Source of the DNA: Actinomadura latina NBRC 106108
GTDB lineage: Bacteria; Actinomycetota; Actinomycetes; Streptosporangiales; Streptosporangiaceae
Length of the DNA: 64,000 nucleotides
NCBI RefSeq assembly: GCF_001552195.1
Contig: NZ_BCQS01000027.1
Location: 116,457-180,456, forward strand
Direction of reading: 5' to 3'
Shown here: positions 24,179 to 32,107 of the stretch, piece by piece
How positions within the stretch are numbered: position 1 is the first letter of the stretch
Layout of the letters: every line of letters starts with the position of its first letter
Notes under the pieces: generated by a model
Seen by the model: the letters and a program-made list of their open reading frames with translations, nothing else
What the model was told of the DNA's origin: nothing
Databases searched by the model: none
Made by a program: the position numbers and the translations under genes

Positions 24179-25150
24179 TCAGGTCTCCGGCGTGGTCCGG
24201 TAGCCGAGCCGCCGCAGCTCGGTGCCGGCGACCTTCTCGACCTGGGCGGCCTGCCGCGGGGTGAGCCGGTCGCGCCACGACCCGACCCCGCCGTCGTTCG
24301 CCTCGCCCGCTCTGACCAGGCCCGACAGCGCCGTCTTCGGGACCTGCGCGCCGAGGTGCCCGGCCAGGCCGGCCGCGATGGTGCGCGGCCTGGCCACCAG
24401 TTCCTCGTAGCGGACGGTGAACAGCTGCTCCTCGGGGACCTGCTGCCGGAGCTTCGCGCTGAGCCGCACCGCGCCGCGCCAGCGCAGCGCGCACTTCACG
24501 GCGAGCGCCGCGCGCGGCCAGCGGTTGCGGTCCGTGTGGTCCTCGACGCCGAAGAACGGGTTCGGGAACACCGTGTCGAGGTTGGCGAGGCCCGGCTTGA
24601 ACCAGGCGAGGCAGCGCTCGTCGTCCAGCATGTCGGCGACGACGTCCCGGCCGTCCCGGATCACCTGGACGAGCTGGGCGTCGGGGAAGGCGTCCAGCAG
24701 CACGTCGGCGCTGTAGATCAGGTCGGGGGAGGCGTCGGCGAACCGGGTGAGCCCCTGCGGGTCCACGCACGGCTCCGGCAGGTCCGCCTCGGGCACCGGG
24801 CGGCCGGGCGGGACGGGCGGGCGCGGCGGCAGCCCGGCGAGCTCGCGGCACTCGTCCGGGCACTGCGCGCAGGCCCGGGCCGAGACCTGCCACGCCTCGG
24901 CGTAGGCGTCCCGCAGCACCCGCGCCGCGCCCTTGCCGCGCTCGGACGCGATCGAGGGCTGCCGCGCGAACGCGTACGTGACGCGCAGGACGCCGGGCCG
25001 GCCGGTGGTCAGATGGAAGCCGGGGGACCGCTTGACCGCGCGCGCCAGCAGCTCCGCACCCGAGTGCGGAGCCCCCACGATGAACACCGGGCGGCGGACC
25101 TTGGTGCCGTTGACCACCAGGATGTGCGGCGTCGACCTCATACGGGGCAC
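24179..25150 (-). CDS. PAPS-dependent sulfotransferase family protein
   Basis: A 323-residue sulfotransferase-fold protein. The 5'-phosphosulfate loop is PVFIVGAPHSGAELLARAV (about 21-39), the 3'-phosphate motif is LVQVIRDGRDVVADML (about 163-178), and GSWRDRLTPRQAAQVE near residue 290 is the usual C-terminal signature. The P-loop serine is present while the usual lysine or arginine is replaced. Residues about 95-105 contain the unusual CAQCPDEC, and another cysteine follows at LPEPC, a possible metal or disulfide site in a region of unknown partner. The gene is convergent with the ABC exporter, whose stop is 10 bp away; no sulfated product can be inferred. Confidence 0.82.
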   Translation of the reverse strand: MPRMRSTPHILVVNGTKVRRPVFIVGAPHSGAELLARAVKRSPGFHLTTGRPGVLRVTYAFARQPSIASERGKGAARVLRDAYAEAWQVSARACAQCPDECRELAGLPPRPPVPPGRPVPEADLPEPCVDPQGLTRFADASPDLIYSADVLLDAFPDAQLVQVIRDGRDVVADMLDDERCLAWFKPGLANLDTVFPNPFFGVEDHTDRNRWPRAALAVKCALRWRGAVRLSAKLRQQVPEEQLFTVRYEELVARPRTIAAGLAGHLGAQVPKTALSGLVRAGEANDGGVGSWRDRLTPRQAAQVEKVAGTELRRLGYRTTPET

Positions 25151-25277
25151 AGTTTGTCACCTTTTGAGGGCCGGTCGGTCCGTGACCCTGCGTAAGGGCC
25201 GGCCCGATACCCATCCGTTAACCGGGGACGGGCGCCGGTCGCCGCGGCCACCCCGCGGCGGCGCCTACCATGTGAGA

Positions 25278-26045
25278 GTGGACGCTCCCCTGACGCTCGC
25301 CGAGCTCTTGCCCCAGGTCGAGTCCATCACCGTGCTGACCGGCGCCGGGATCTCCACCGACAGCGGGATCCCCGACTTCCGCGGCCCGCGGGGCGTCTGG
25401 ACCAGGGACCCGGCGGCCGAGGCGATGTCCACGATCGGCGCCTACCTCGCCGACCCCGAGGTGCGGCGGCGCGCATGGCGGTCCCGCCGCGACGATCCCG
25501 TGTGGGGCGCCGAGCCCAACGCCGCGCACGCCGCGCTCGTCGAACTGGAGCGCGCCGGCCTGCTGCGCGCGCTGGTCACCCAGAACATCGACGGCCTGCA
25601 CCAGCGCGCCGGATCGTCCGGCGCCAAGGTCATCGAGATCCACGGCACGATGCGGGAGGCCGTCTGCCTGTCCTGCGGCCTGCGCACCCCCATGCCCGAC
25701 GTCCTCGCCCGCGTCGACGCCGGCGAGGACGACCCGCCCTGCGCCGAGTGCGGCGGCGTCCAGAAGTCCGCGACGGTCTCCTTCGGCCAGGCCCTCGACC
25801 AGGACGTCCTGGACGCGGCGATCGCCGCCGCCCGCTCCTGCGACCTGTTCCTGGCCGTCGGCACCTCGCTGACCGTGCAGCCCGCCGCCGGGCTGTGCCT
25901 GGAGGCCGTCGGCGCCGGCGCCCGGCTGGTGATCATCAACGCGGAGGAGACGCCGTACGATGAGCTGGCCGACGCGGTGCTCCGGCGGCCGATCGGCGAG
26001 ACGCTGCCGCGCCTCGCCGGCCTCGCGCTCGGCACGGCGCGATGA
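25278..26045 (+). CDS. NAD-dependent protein deacylase (sirtuin)
   Basis: A 255-residue Sir2-family deacylase. NAD-binding GAGISTDSGIPDFRG lies at about residues 20-34, TQNIDGLHQRAG at 103-114, catalytic His in IEIHGTM at about 124, two zinc-binding pairs CLSC and CAEC, and the NAD segment AVGTSLTVQPA with IINAEETPYD. The signature bases used by class III sirtuins for succinyl/malonyl groups (Tyr-X2-Arg) are not seen, so deacetylation is likelier. GTG 25278 is chosen because a TACCAT box at 25266-25271 lies six bases upstream, giving a leaderless message; GTG 25272 is in frame too. Confidence 0.9.
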   Translation: MDAPLTLAELLPQVESITVLTGAGISTDSGIPDFRGPRGVWTRDPAAEAMSTIGAYLADPEVRRRAWRSRRDDPVWGAEPNAAHAALVELERAGLLRALVTQNIDGLHQRAGSSGAKVIEIHGTMREAVCLSCGLRTPMPDVLARVDAGEDDPPCAECGGVQKSATVSFGQALDQDVLDAAIAAARSCDLFLAVGTSLTVQPAAGLCLEAVGAGARLVIINAEETPYDELADAVLRRPIGETLPRLAGLALGTAR

Positions 26046-26136
26046 TCTGTTGGCGGGTCGTGACCGGCCGCCCCTTCCACTGGGGTCCGGATCCTGACAA
26101 GCTCTATCCGTCGCGGTGCGAGGAGGGATCGGGTTG

Positions 26137-27246
26137 ATGAGCGGGGGCGCCCGCGCGCAGACGGCCGAGGGGCCGGCTGCCGCGCCCGCCGTCGGCATGC
26201 CCGGCGGCCGTGGCCGCGCCCGGAAGACCCGCAGGTACGGGCGGTTGCGGCCGGGCGACCGGGTCGCGGTGATCGCGCCCAGCGGCCCCGCCGAGCCCGC
26301 CCGGCTGGAGGCCGGCTGCGCCGCCCTGCGCGGCCTGGGCCTTGACGCCGTGGTCGGAAAGCACGCCCTCGACCGTGTCAACCTCGGCGCTCCCGGACCC
26401 GTCCGGGAGGACTGGCACCGGCTGGCCGGCAGCGACGCCGACCGGGCCGCCGACCTGCAGGAGGCCTGGTGCGACCCGCGCGTCCGCGGGGTGGTCTGCG
26501 CGCGCGGCGGCTACGGCGCGACCCGCGTCCTCGACCACCTCGACTGGGACGTCCTGAGCGCCGCGACCGAGGCGTCCGCCGCACCGGCGGTCCTGCACGG
26601 CTCGAGCGACATCACCGCACTGCACGCCGCTTTTGGAACGCGCCTAGGAGTCACGACGTCCTTCGGTCCCATGCCCGCCGGCCTCCTCGCCGAAGACGAA
26701 CCGGACGGCGGCACGCTCGCCGCCCTGCGCGCCGCCCTCTTCGGCGGCCCCCTCATCCTCCCAGGCACGCGCGCCCTCCGGCCGGGACGCGCGGAGGGCC
26801 CGCTCACCGGCGGCACCCTCTCGCTCCTCGCGGCGCTGCTCGGCACCCCGTACGCCCCGCCGCCCGCCGAGGGCCGCATCGTCTTCCTGGAGGACGTCAC
26901 CGAGGCGCCCTACCGGATCGACCGGATGCTCGTCCAGCTCCTCCAGGCCGGCTGGTTCGACGGCGCGGTCGGCGTGGCGCTCGGCTCCTGGCGCGACTGC
27001 GGCGACCCCGCCGAGCTCGACTCGGTGTTCACCGCCCGGCTCGGCCCGCTCGGCGTCCCCGTCCTGGCGGGCGTCCCCGCCGGGCACGGCCCGCGCCAGC
27101 TGACCCTCGAACTCGGCGCCCCCGCGGTGCTGACGGCTTCACCGCACGACCCTTCGACCCACCGTCCATCCCCGCATGATCCGCACCCCGCCGTGCCGGA
27201 ACCCGGCGCGCTCACCCTCGAAGCGCCCCCGGGAGGTGCGCGATGA
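26137..27246 (+). CDS. LD-carboxypeptidase (peptidase S66, LdcA/MccF family)
   Basis: A 369-residue S66 peptidase. LD-carboxypeptidases remove the terminal D-alanine from muropeptide tetrapeptides during cell-wall recycling; MccF members cut microcin C-type peptides. Family marks are LRPGDRVAVIAPSGP, ARGGYGATRVLDHLD, the nucleophilic serine in HGSSDITALH, catalytic Glu in FLEDVTEAPYRIDRML and catalytic His in VPAGHGPRQL. No signal peptide is present: the first 40 residues are an Ala/Gly/Pro-rich, then basic, extension. The last 45 residues are His/Pro/Asp-rich and not typical. ATG 26137 follows a GAGGAGGG site. Its stop overlaps the next gene's ATG. Confidence 0.88.
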   Translation: MSGGARAQTAEGPAAAPAVGMPGGRGRARKTRRYGRLRPGDRVAVIAPSGPAEPARLEAGCAALRGLGLDAVVGKHALDRVNLGAPGPVREDWHRLAGSDADRAADLQEAWCDPRVRGVVCARGGYGATRVLDHLDWDVLSAATEASAAPAVLHGSSDITALHAAFGTRLGVTTSFGPMPAGLLAEDEPDGGTLAALRAALFGGPLILPGTRALRPGRAEGPLTGGTLSLLAALLGTPYAPPPAEGRIVFLEDVTEAPYRIDRMLVQLLQAGWFDGAVGVALGSWRDCGDPAELDSVFTARLGPLGVPVLAGVPAGHGPRQLTLELGAPAVLTASPHDPSTHRPSPHDPHPAVPEPGALTLEAPPGGAR

Positions 27247-28133
27247 GCGGCCGCCATGCCCGTCCCGATTCCTGGGACGACGGGACCCTCGATTCGCTGC
27301 TCGTACTGGTCGCCGAGAGCCTCGGCTACCGCTGCACCCGCGTGCCCGGGGAGGTGATGCTGCTGGAGGGCGCGAACAGGCTGCACGTCAGCCTCCGCGA
27401 CCTGCGGCAGCTCGCCCGCCTCGTGCCGCGCGACGACTGGCCGGCGCTCGTCTCCGACCACGTCACCACGATCGTCACCGCGATCGAGGAGCCGCTGGAC
27501 CTCAGCGACTTCGACCTCGCCCAGCACCTGCTGCGCACCCGTATCTACCCGGCCGAGGCCGACAACGGCGTCCTCGCCGCCCGGCCGTTCGCGCCGGGCC
27601 TCATCGAGGCCGTCGTCGTCGACACGCCCACCACCGTGCGGACCGTCACGACCCAGGAGATGGGCGGCTGGCCGGTGTCCGGCGACGCGCTGTTCATGCT
27701 CGGCCGCGCCAACGTCCGCGCCGACGGCCCCCTGCAGATGGACGACCAGGACCTCGGCGGCGTACGCGTCTCCGTCCTGCACGGCTGGACGTTCTACGCC
27801 GTCACGCACCTGGCGTGGCTGGAGGAGTACCTGCCGATCGGCCCGTACGGTGCGCTGGTCATCGCCCCGAACCGCAGCCTCATCGTCGCGCACCCGCTCC
27901 GCATCGCCGAAGGGCACCCGAGGGCGCGCTACCGCGCGGCCGTGGCGGCGGCGACCGAACTTCAGGCGCAGGCGCACCGCGCCTACGAGGAGGGCCCCGG
28001 CTCGCTCAGCCCGCACCTGTACTGGTGGCGCGCAGGCGAGCTGACCTACCTGGAGACCCGCTACGAGGGCGACACGATGGTGCTGCCCGAGGAGTTCGCG
28101 TCCGTCCTGGCGACTCTGGCCGCCGAGCACTGA
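27243..28133 (+). CDS. Conserved actinobacterial protein of unknown function
   Basis: A 296-residue soluble protein that I do not recognise. It has no signal peptide or membrane segment. Visible stretches are an N-terminal WDDGTLDSLLVLVAESLGY, LDLSDFDLAQHLLRTRIYP in the middle, and a C-terminal part with PYGALVIAPNRSLIVAHPL and LYWWRAGELTYLETRYEGDTMVLPEEF, which reads like an actinobacterial family with one alpha/beta domain. The ATG at 27243 overlaps the LD-carboxypeptidase stop by four bases, so the two are co-translated, but the link to cell-wall recycling is only contextual. Confidence 0.7.
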   Translation: MSGRHARPDSWDDGTLDSLLVLVAESLGYRCTRVPGEVMLLEGANRLHVSLRDLRQLARLVPRDDWPALVSDHVTTIVTAIEEPLDLSDFDLAQHLLRTRIYPAEADNGVLAARPFAPGLIEAVVVDTPTTVRTVTTQEMGGWPVSGDALFMLGRANVRADGPLQMDDQDLGGVRVSVLHGWTFYAVTHLAWLEEYLPIGPYGALVIAPNRSLIVAHPLRIAEGHPRARYRAAVAAATELQAQAHRAYEEGPGSLSPHLYWWRAGELTYLETRYEGDTMVLPEEFASVLATLAAEH

Positions 28134-28223
28134 GCCGATGACCGCAGCGGAGCGCCGGCGGAGCGAGGATCACCGCTCAGTGCTTCGCGAGGGTCCGGGA
28201 AGCGTCCCCCAGAGGTGGTGCTG

Positions 28224-29363
28224 ATGCGGGTCGTCGTCGCGCCCGACTCGTTCAAGGGCGGCCTGCCGGCGGCGGAGGTGTGCGCCGCCGTGGAGGCGGG
28301 CGTCCGCCGGGCCGTGCCGCGCGCCGAGGTGGTCGCCGTCCCGATGGCGGACGGCGGCGAGGGCACCCTCGACTGCTTCCTGCGCGCCCGCGCCGGCGAC
28401 GCGGTCGAGATCGCCGCCACCGACCCGCTGGGACGTCCGGTGAAGGCCCGCTACGCCCTGTCCGGCGACGGGCGGTCCGCGGTGGTGGAGCTGGCCGCCG
28501 CGTCCGGGCTGCCGCTGGTCGGGGACGTCCCGCCGGACCCGATGGGCGCCGCCACCACCGGCACCGGCGAGCTGATCGCGGACGCGGTCCGGCGCGGCGC
28601 CCGCGACGTGCTCGTGTGCGTCGGCGGCAGCGCCGGCACCGACGGCGGCACGGGGCTGCTGCGGGCGCTCGGCGTCCGGTTCCTGGACGCCGGAGGGGGA
28701 GAGCTGCCGCCGGGCGGCGGCGCCCTCGCCCGGCTCGCCTCGATCGACGACTCGGGGGTGCCGGACGCCGTGCGCGCGACCCGGTTCCGGGTCGCCTGCG
28801 ACGTCACCAACCCGCTCGTCGGGCCGGCCGGCGCCGCCGCCGTGTTCGGCCCGCAGAAGGGCGCGTCTCCCGGCCAGGTCGCCGAGCTGGACGCCGCCCT
28901 GACCGTCTTCGCGGACGTCCTCGCCGCCGGCGGCGGCGCCCGCGTCCACGACCTGCCCGGCGCGGGCGCGGCCGGCGGCACCTGCGGCGGCCTCGTGGGC
29001 GTGCTCGGCGCCGAGCCGTCCGGCGGGGCCCTCCTCGTCGCCGAGGCCGTCGGGCTCCCGGCCGCCCTCGCCGGCGCCGACCTGGTCATCACCGGGGAGG
29101 GCCGGGTGGACGGGCAGAGCGCCGGCGGCAAGGTCGTCTCGGCGGTCGCGACGCTCGCGCGGGGCCGCGGCGTCCCGTGCGTGGCGCTGGCCGGCGGCGT
29201 CGCCGGGCCGCTGGACGAGCTGCACGCCCTCGGCCTCACCGCCGCGTTCAGCCTCGCCGACGGCCCCCGCACCCTGGACGAGCTGAAGGCGGACGCCGCG
29301 CCGCTGCTGGCCGCGGTCGCGGAGCAGGCCGTCCGCCTCCTCACGCACCGGACGGCCCGCTAG
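28224..29363 (+). CDS. glxK: Glycerate 2-kinase
   Basis: A 379-residue glycerate kinase of the GarK/GlxK family, which phosphorylates D-glycerate (to 2-phosphoglycerate in this family) and so feeds glycerate and glyoxylate carbon into glycolysis. Family features: VVVAPDSFKGGLPAAEV at the start, PMADGGEGTLDCF, DPMGAATTGTGELI, GGSAGTDGGTGLLRALG, CDVTNPLVG, FGPQKGAS and VITGEGRVDGQSAGGKVV. ATG 28224 directly starts the family sequence; the frame opens three codons earlier at GTG 28215. It ends tail-to-tail with the next gene, the two TAG stops overlapping at 29360-29363. No glyoxylate carboligase genes are near. Confidence 0.93.
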   Translation: MRVVVAPDSFKGGLPAAEVCAAVEAGVRRAVPRAEVVAVPMADGGEGTLDCFLRARAGDAVEIAATDPLGRPVKARYALSGDGRSAVVELAAASGLPLVGDVPPDPMGAATTGTGELIADAVRRGARDVLVCVGGSAGTDGGTGLLRALGVRFLDAGGGELPPGGGALARLASIDDSGVPDAVRATRFRVACDVTNPLVGPAGAAAVFGPQKGASPGQVAELDAALTVFADVLAAGGGARVHDLPGAGAAGGTCGGLVGVLGAEPSGGALLVAEAVGLPAALAGADLVITGEGRVDGQSAGGKVVSAVATLARGRGVPCVALAGGVAGPLDELHALGLTAAFSLADGPRTLDELKADAAPLLAAVAEQAVRLLTHRTAR

Positions 29364-29983
29364 ACGGCGGCGGGCTCCGGTTCCGGGGCCGGTTCGGCGG
29401 CCGGGGGCCGGATCGTCAGCATCGGCAGGAAGACGTGCGTCAGCGGGCCGATCGCCACCGCGTACAGCAGCGTCCCGATGCCGACGGTGCCGCCGAGCAG
29501 CCAGCCGACGGCGAGCACGGCCAGCTCGATCCCGGTCCGGACCACGCGGATCGAGTGGCCCCGCGCGGCGATCCCGGTCATCAGCCCGTCGCGCGGGCCG
29601 GGGCCGAGGCCCGCGCCGATGTAGCAGCCGGTCGCGACGCCGCCGGCGAGCACCGCGACGACGAGGTACGCCCAGCGCGCCGCGAGCGCGCCCGGGTCGG
29701 GCAGCAGCCACAGGAACAGGTCGGCGAACACGCCGATGAGGACGACGTTGCTGATCGTCCCGATCCCCGGCCGCTGCCGCAGCGGGATCCAGGCCAGCAT
29801 GACGACCGCGCCCGCGATGATGATCCACACGCCGATGGACAGGCCGAAGCGCCGCGTCAGGCCCTGGTGGAAGACGTCCCACGGGTCGTTGCCGAGGCCG
29901 GACGACACCTGGAGCGCGATCCCGAACCCGTACAAGGCCAATCCAACGTAGAGCTGCACGAGTCGCCGTGCCATCAAGGCCAT
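29360..29983 (-). CDS. yczE: YczE/YitT-like membrane protein
   Basis: A 207-residue membrane protein of the YczE family with five hydrophobic segments. Typical phrases are LYVGLALYGFGIALQVSSGLGNDPWDVFHQGL, GIGTISNVVLIGVFADLFL and GAGLGPGPRDGLMTG. YczE proteins are widely paired with divergently transcribed MocR regulators, exactly as here (the regulator starts 96 bp away), and are thought to be transporters linked to vitamin B6 or amino compounds; the substrate is unproven. ATG 29983 has GGAG upstream within GAGGAGCGAACA. The C-terminus is a Pro/Glu-rich tail (AEPAPEPEPAAV). Confidence 0.85.
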   Translation of the reverse strand: MALMARRLVQLYVGLALYGFGIALQVSSGLGNDPWDVFHQGLTRRFGLSIGVWIIIAGAVVMLAWIPLRQRPGIGTISNVVLIGVFADLFLWLLPDPGALAARWAYLVVAVLAGGVATGCYIGAGLGPGPRDGLMTGIAARGHSIRVVRTGIELAVLAVGWLLGGTVGIGTLLYAVAIGPLTHVFLPMLTIRPPAAEPAPEPEPAAV

Positions 29984-30016
29984 TGTTCGCTCCTCACCCC
30001 GCAAGTGGCCATCTCC

Positions 30017-30042
30017 TGGACTACCTTGGCGTGAGGTGGACT
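30017..30042. promoter_or_regulatory. Direct repeats, candidate MocR operator
   Basis: TGGACT occurs at 30017-30022 and 30037-30042, exactly 20 bp apart (two helical turns), in the 95-bp divergent region between yczE and the MocR gene. MocR regulators commonly bind direct repeats with such spacing. An AATTAT box at 30058-30063 could be the MocR -10. The assignment is inference. Confidence 0.5.
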
Positions 30043-30078
30043 GGTCTTTGCAGGGCCAATTATGCGAAAGTGGCTTGT

Positions 30079-31545
30079 ATGAGCACCCGTTACGTGAGCG
30101 GCCCGAACCTGGCCCGGCTGCTGGGCGATCTGTCGGCCGAGCGCCCCGTGTACGCCGCGCTGGCCCGGTCGGTGCGCGGCCTCGTCCTGGACGGGCGGCT
30201 GGCGCTGCGGACGCGGCTGCCCGCCGAACGGGACCTCGCCGCCGCCCTCGGCGTCAGCCGCACCACCGTGACGACCGCCTACGACCGGCTCCGCGACGAG
30301 GGCTACGTGGAGAGCCGGCAGGGCGCGGGGAGCTGGACGGCGCTGCCGCCGGTGCGGATGTCGTCGGCGGAGCGGCGCGCCGCGCCGCCCGGCGGGCGGT
30401 TCGGCAAGGCGTACCCGGCGCCGGACGACGCGTCCTTCATCGACCTCGGCTGCGCCACCCCGGGCGCCCCGGCGATCTTCGAGGAGGCCGTCGCCGCCGC
30501 CGTCGACGAGCTGCCCCGCTACAGCTCCGGGCCCGGCTACGAGCCCGCCGGGCTGGCGAGCCTGCGGGAGGTCATCGCCGCCGGGTACGCGGCGCGCGGC
30601 GTCCCGACCCGCGCCGACCAGATCGTCGTCACCACCGGCGCGCAGCACGCGTTCACGCTGCTGACGCAGCTGCTCGTGGAGGCGGGCGACGCCGTCATGG
30701 TCGAGCGCCCCACCTACCCGCACGCGCTCGGCGCGCTGCGCCGCCGCGGCGCCCGGCTCGTCCCGGTCGGCGTCAACGAGGGCTGGGACGTGGAGCTCAT
30801 CGCGGGCGCCATGCGGCAGGCCGCCGTCCGGATGGCGTACACGATCCCCGACTTCCAGAACCCGACCGGATACCTGATGGGGGCGGACGACCGTGCCGCG
30901 CTCGTCGACGCCGCGCGCCGCGCCGACGCGTTCCTCGTCACCGACGAGACGTTCGCCGACCTCGCGCACGACCTCGGCGCGCCGCGCGAGGCGCCGCTCG
31001 CCGGCCACGACGGCGGCGGACGGGTGATCACGATCGGGTCGGCGTCCAAGCTGCTGTGGGGCGGGCTGCGCATCGGCTGGGTCCGCACGACCGCGCCGCT
31101 GGCTCGCCGCCTCGTGGTGGCCCGCGAACCGTTCGACATGGCCAGCCCGGTGCTCGACCAGCTGATCGTCCGGGAACTGCTGCTGCGGGTGGAGGAGGTG
31201 CGCGCCGAGCGCGCTCGGAACCTGCTGCGCGGGCGCGACGCGCTCGCCGGGGCACTGCGCGAGGTGCTGCCCGGCTGGGAGTTCCGGCTGCCCGCCGGCG
31301 GCATGTCGCTGTGGGCGCGGATCGGCGCCCCGGTCGCCACGGCGCTGGCCGAGGCGTCCGAGCGGCTCGGCGTCCGGGTCGTCGCCGGGCCGGTGTTCGG
31401 TGCGGACGGCGTGCTGGAGGACTACGTCCGGCTGCCCTACGTGCTGCCGCCGGACACGCTGCGGGCGGCCGTCGAGCGCCTCGCCCTGGCCTACCGGGAG
31501 GTCCAGGCGGCCCCGGCCGCCCGTCCCCTGCCCGCCTACGTCTGA
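30079..31545 (+). CDS. MocR/GabR-type PLP-dependent transcriptional regulator
   Basis: A 488-residue MocR regulator: a GntR winged helix at the N-terminus (residues about 20-95, RLPAERDLAAALGVSRTTVTTAYDRLRDEGYVESRQGAG) joined to a class I aminotransferase-like domain. The PLP lysine lies in ITIGSASKLLWGGLRIGW, and the earlier VVTTGAQHAFTLLTQLL, IPDFQNPTGYLM and TDETFADL are aminotransferase landmarks. Such proteins sense PLP or an amino compound through the PLP domain. The ATG at 30079 starts at the usual N-terminus; the frame runs upstream into the promoter. Its divergent partner is the YczE membrane protein, the likely target. Confidence 0.92.
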   Translation: MSTRYVSGPNLARLLGDLSAERPVYAALARSVRGLVLDGRLALRTRLPAERDLAAALGVSRTTVTTAYDRLRDEGYVESRQGAGSWTALPPVRMSSAERRAAPPGGRFGKAYPAPDDASFIDLGCATPGAPAIFEEAVAAAVDELPRYSSGPGYEPAGLASLREVIAAGYAARGVPTRADQIVVTTGAQHAFTLLTQLLVEAGDAVMVERPTYPHALGALRRRGARLVPVGVNEGWDVELIAGAMRQAAVRMAYTIPDFQNPTGYLMGADDRAALVDAARRADAFLVTDETFADLAHDLGAPREAPLAGHDGGGRVITIGSASKLLWGGLRIGWVRTTAPLARRLVVAREPFDMASPVLDQLIVRELLLRVEEVRAERARNLLRGRDALAGALREVLPGWEFRLPAGGMSLWARIGAPVATALAEASERLGVRVVAGPVFGADGVLEDYVRLPYVLPPDTLRAAVERLALAYREVQAAPAARPLPAYV

Positions 31546-31569
31546 CCGCCCGCGCCGGGCCCGGAGGGG

Positions 31570-32004
31570 TCAGGGCGCGCCCTGGATGTAGCCGACCAGG
31601 TGCTCGCGCTCGCTCTCCAGCTCGTCGATGGCGCTCTTGACGACGTCGCCGATGCTGACGATCCCGGTGAGCCGGCCGTCCTCGACGACGGGCACGTGCC
31701 GGAACCGGTGCTCGGTCATGGTGCGGCGCAGGTCCTCCACCTTGTCGCCGGGGCCGCAGCTGCGGACCTCGGTGGTCATGATCTCGGACACGGGCTTGTC
31801 GAGCAGCCCCGCGCCGCGGTCGTGGAGCCGCCGCACCACGTCGCGCTCGGAGACGATGCCGGAGATCGACTCTCCGTCGGGGGAGACCACCACCGCTCCG
31901 ATGTTGTGCTCCGCCAGGATGGCGAGCAGCTGCCGCACGGTGGCGTCGGGCCGCACCGTGGCCACCGTGTCTCCCTTCCGCCGAAGGATGTCGCGAATCC
32001 GCAT
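31570..32004 (-). CDS. Protein with two CBS domains
   Basis: A 144-residue stand-alone CBS pair. CBS 1 covers about residues 8-65 (VRPDATVRQLLAILAEHNIGAVVV, then GIVSERDVVRRL) and CBS 2 about 76-130 (VRSCGPGDKVEDLRRTMTEHRFRHVPVVE, then GIVSIGDVVK). Such proteins bind adenine nucleotides and act as energy sensors or regulators of partner enzymes. The ATG at 32004 is directly upstream of the family start MRIRDILRRKGD. It is convergent with the MocR gene (24 bp) and stands alone, so the partner cannot be named. Confidence 0.9.
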   Translation of the reverse strand: MRIRDILRRKGDTVATVRPDATVRQLLAILAEHNIGAVVVSPDGESISGIVSERDVVRRLHDRGAGLLDKPVSEIMTTEVRSCGPGDKVEDLRRTMTEHRFRHVPVVEDGRLTGIVSIGDVVKSAIDELESEREHLVGYIQGAP

Positions 32005-32072
32005 GCCTCACGCTCCGGTGCCGTCGCCGGGTGGCCGCCACCCGGCTGGTTCCTGACAAGGTCGCATGTTCC

Positions 32073-32099
32073 GGCCGCCAGGAAAACCCCGTGGCGGCC
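32073..32099. terminator. Hairpin downstream of the FAD oxidoreductase
   Basis: An 8-bp stem, GGCCGCCA (32073-32080) with TGGCGGCC (32092-32099), 8 bp past the stop of the minus-strand oxidoreductase gene. A second short dyad, CCGGGTGG/CCACCCGG, lies at 32027-32045. No clear T-run follows. Confidence 0.45.
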
Positions 32100-32107
32100 A
32101 AAACGCG

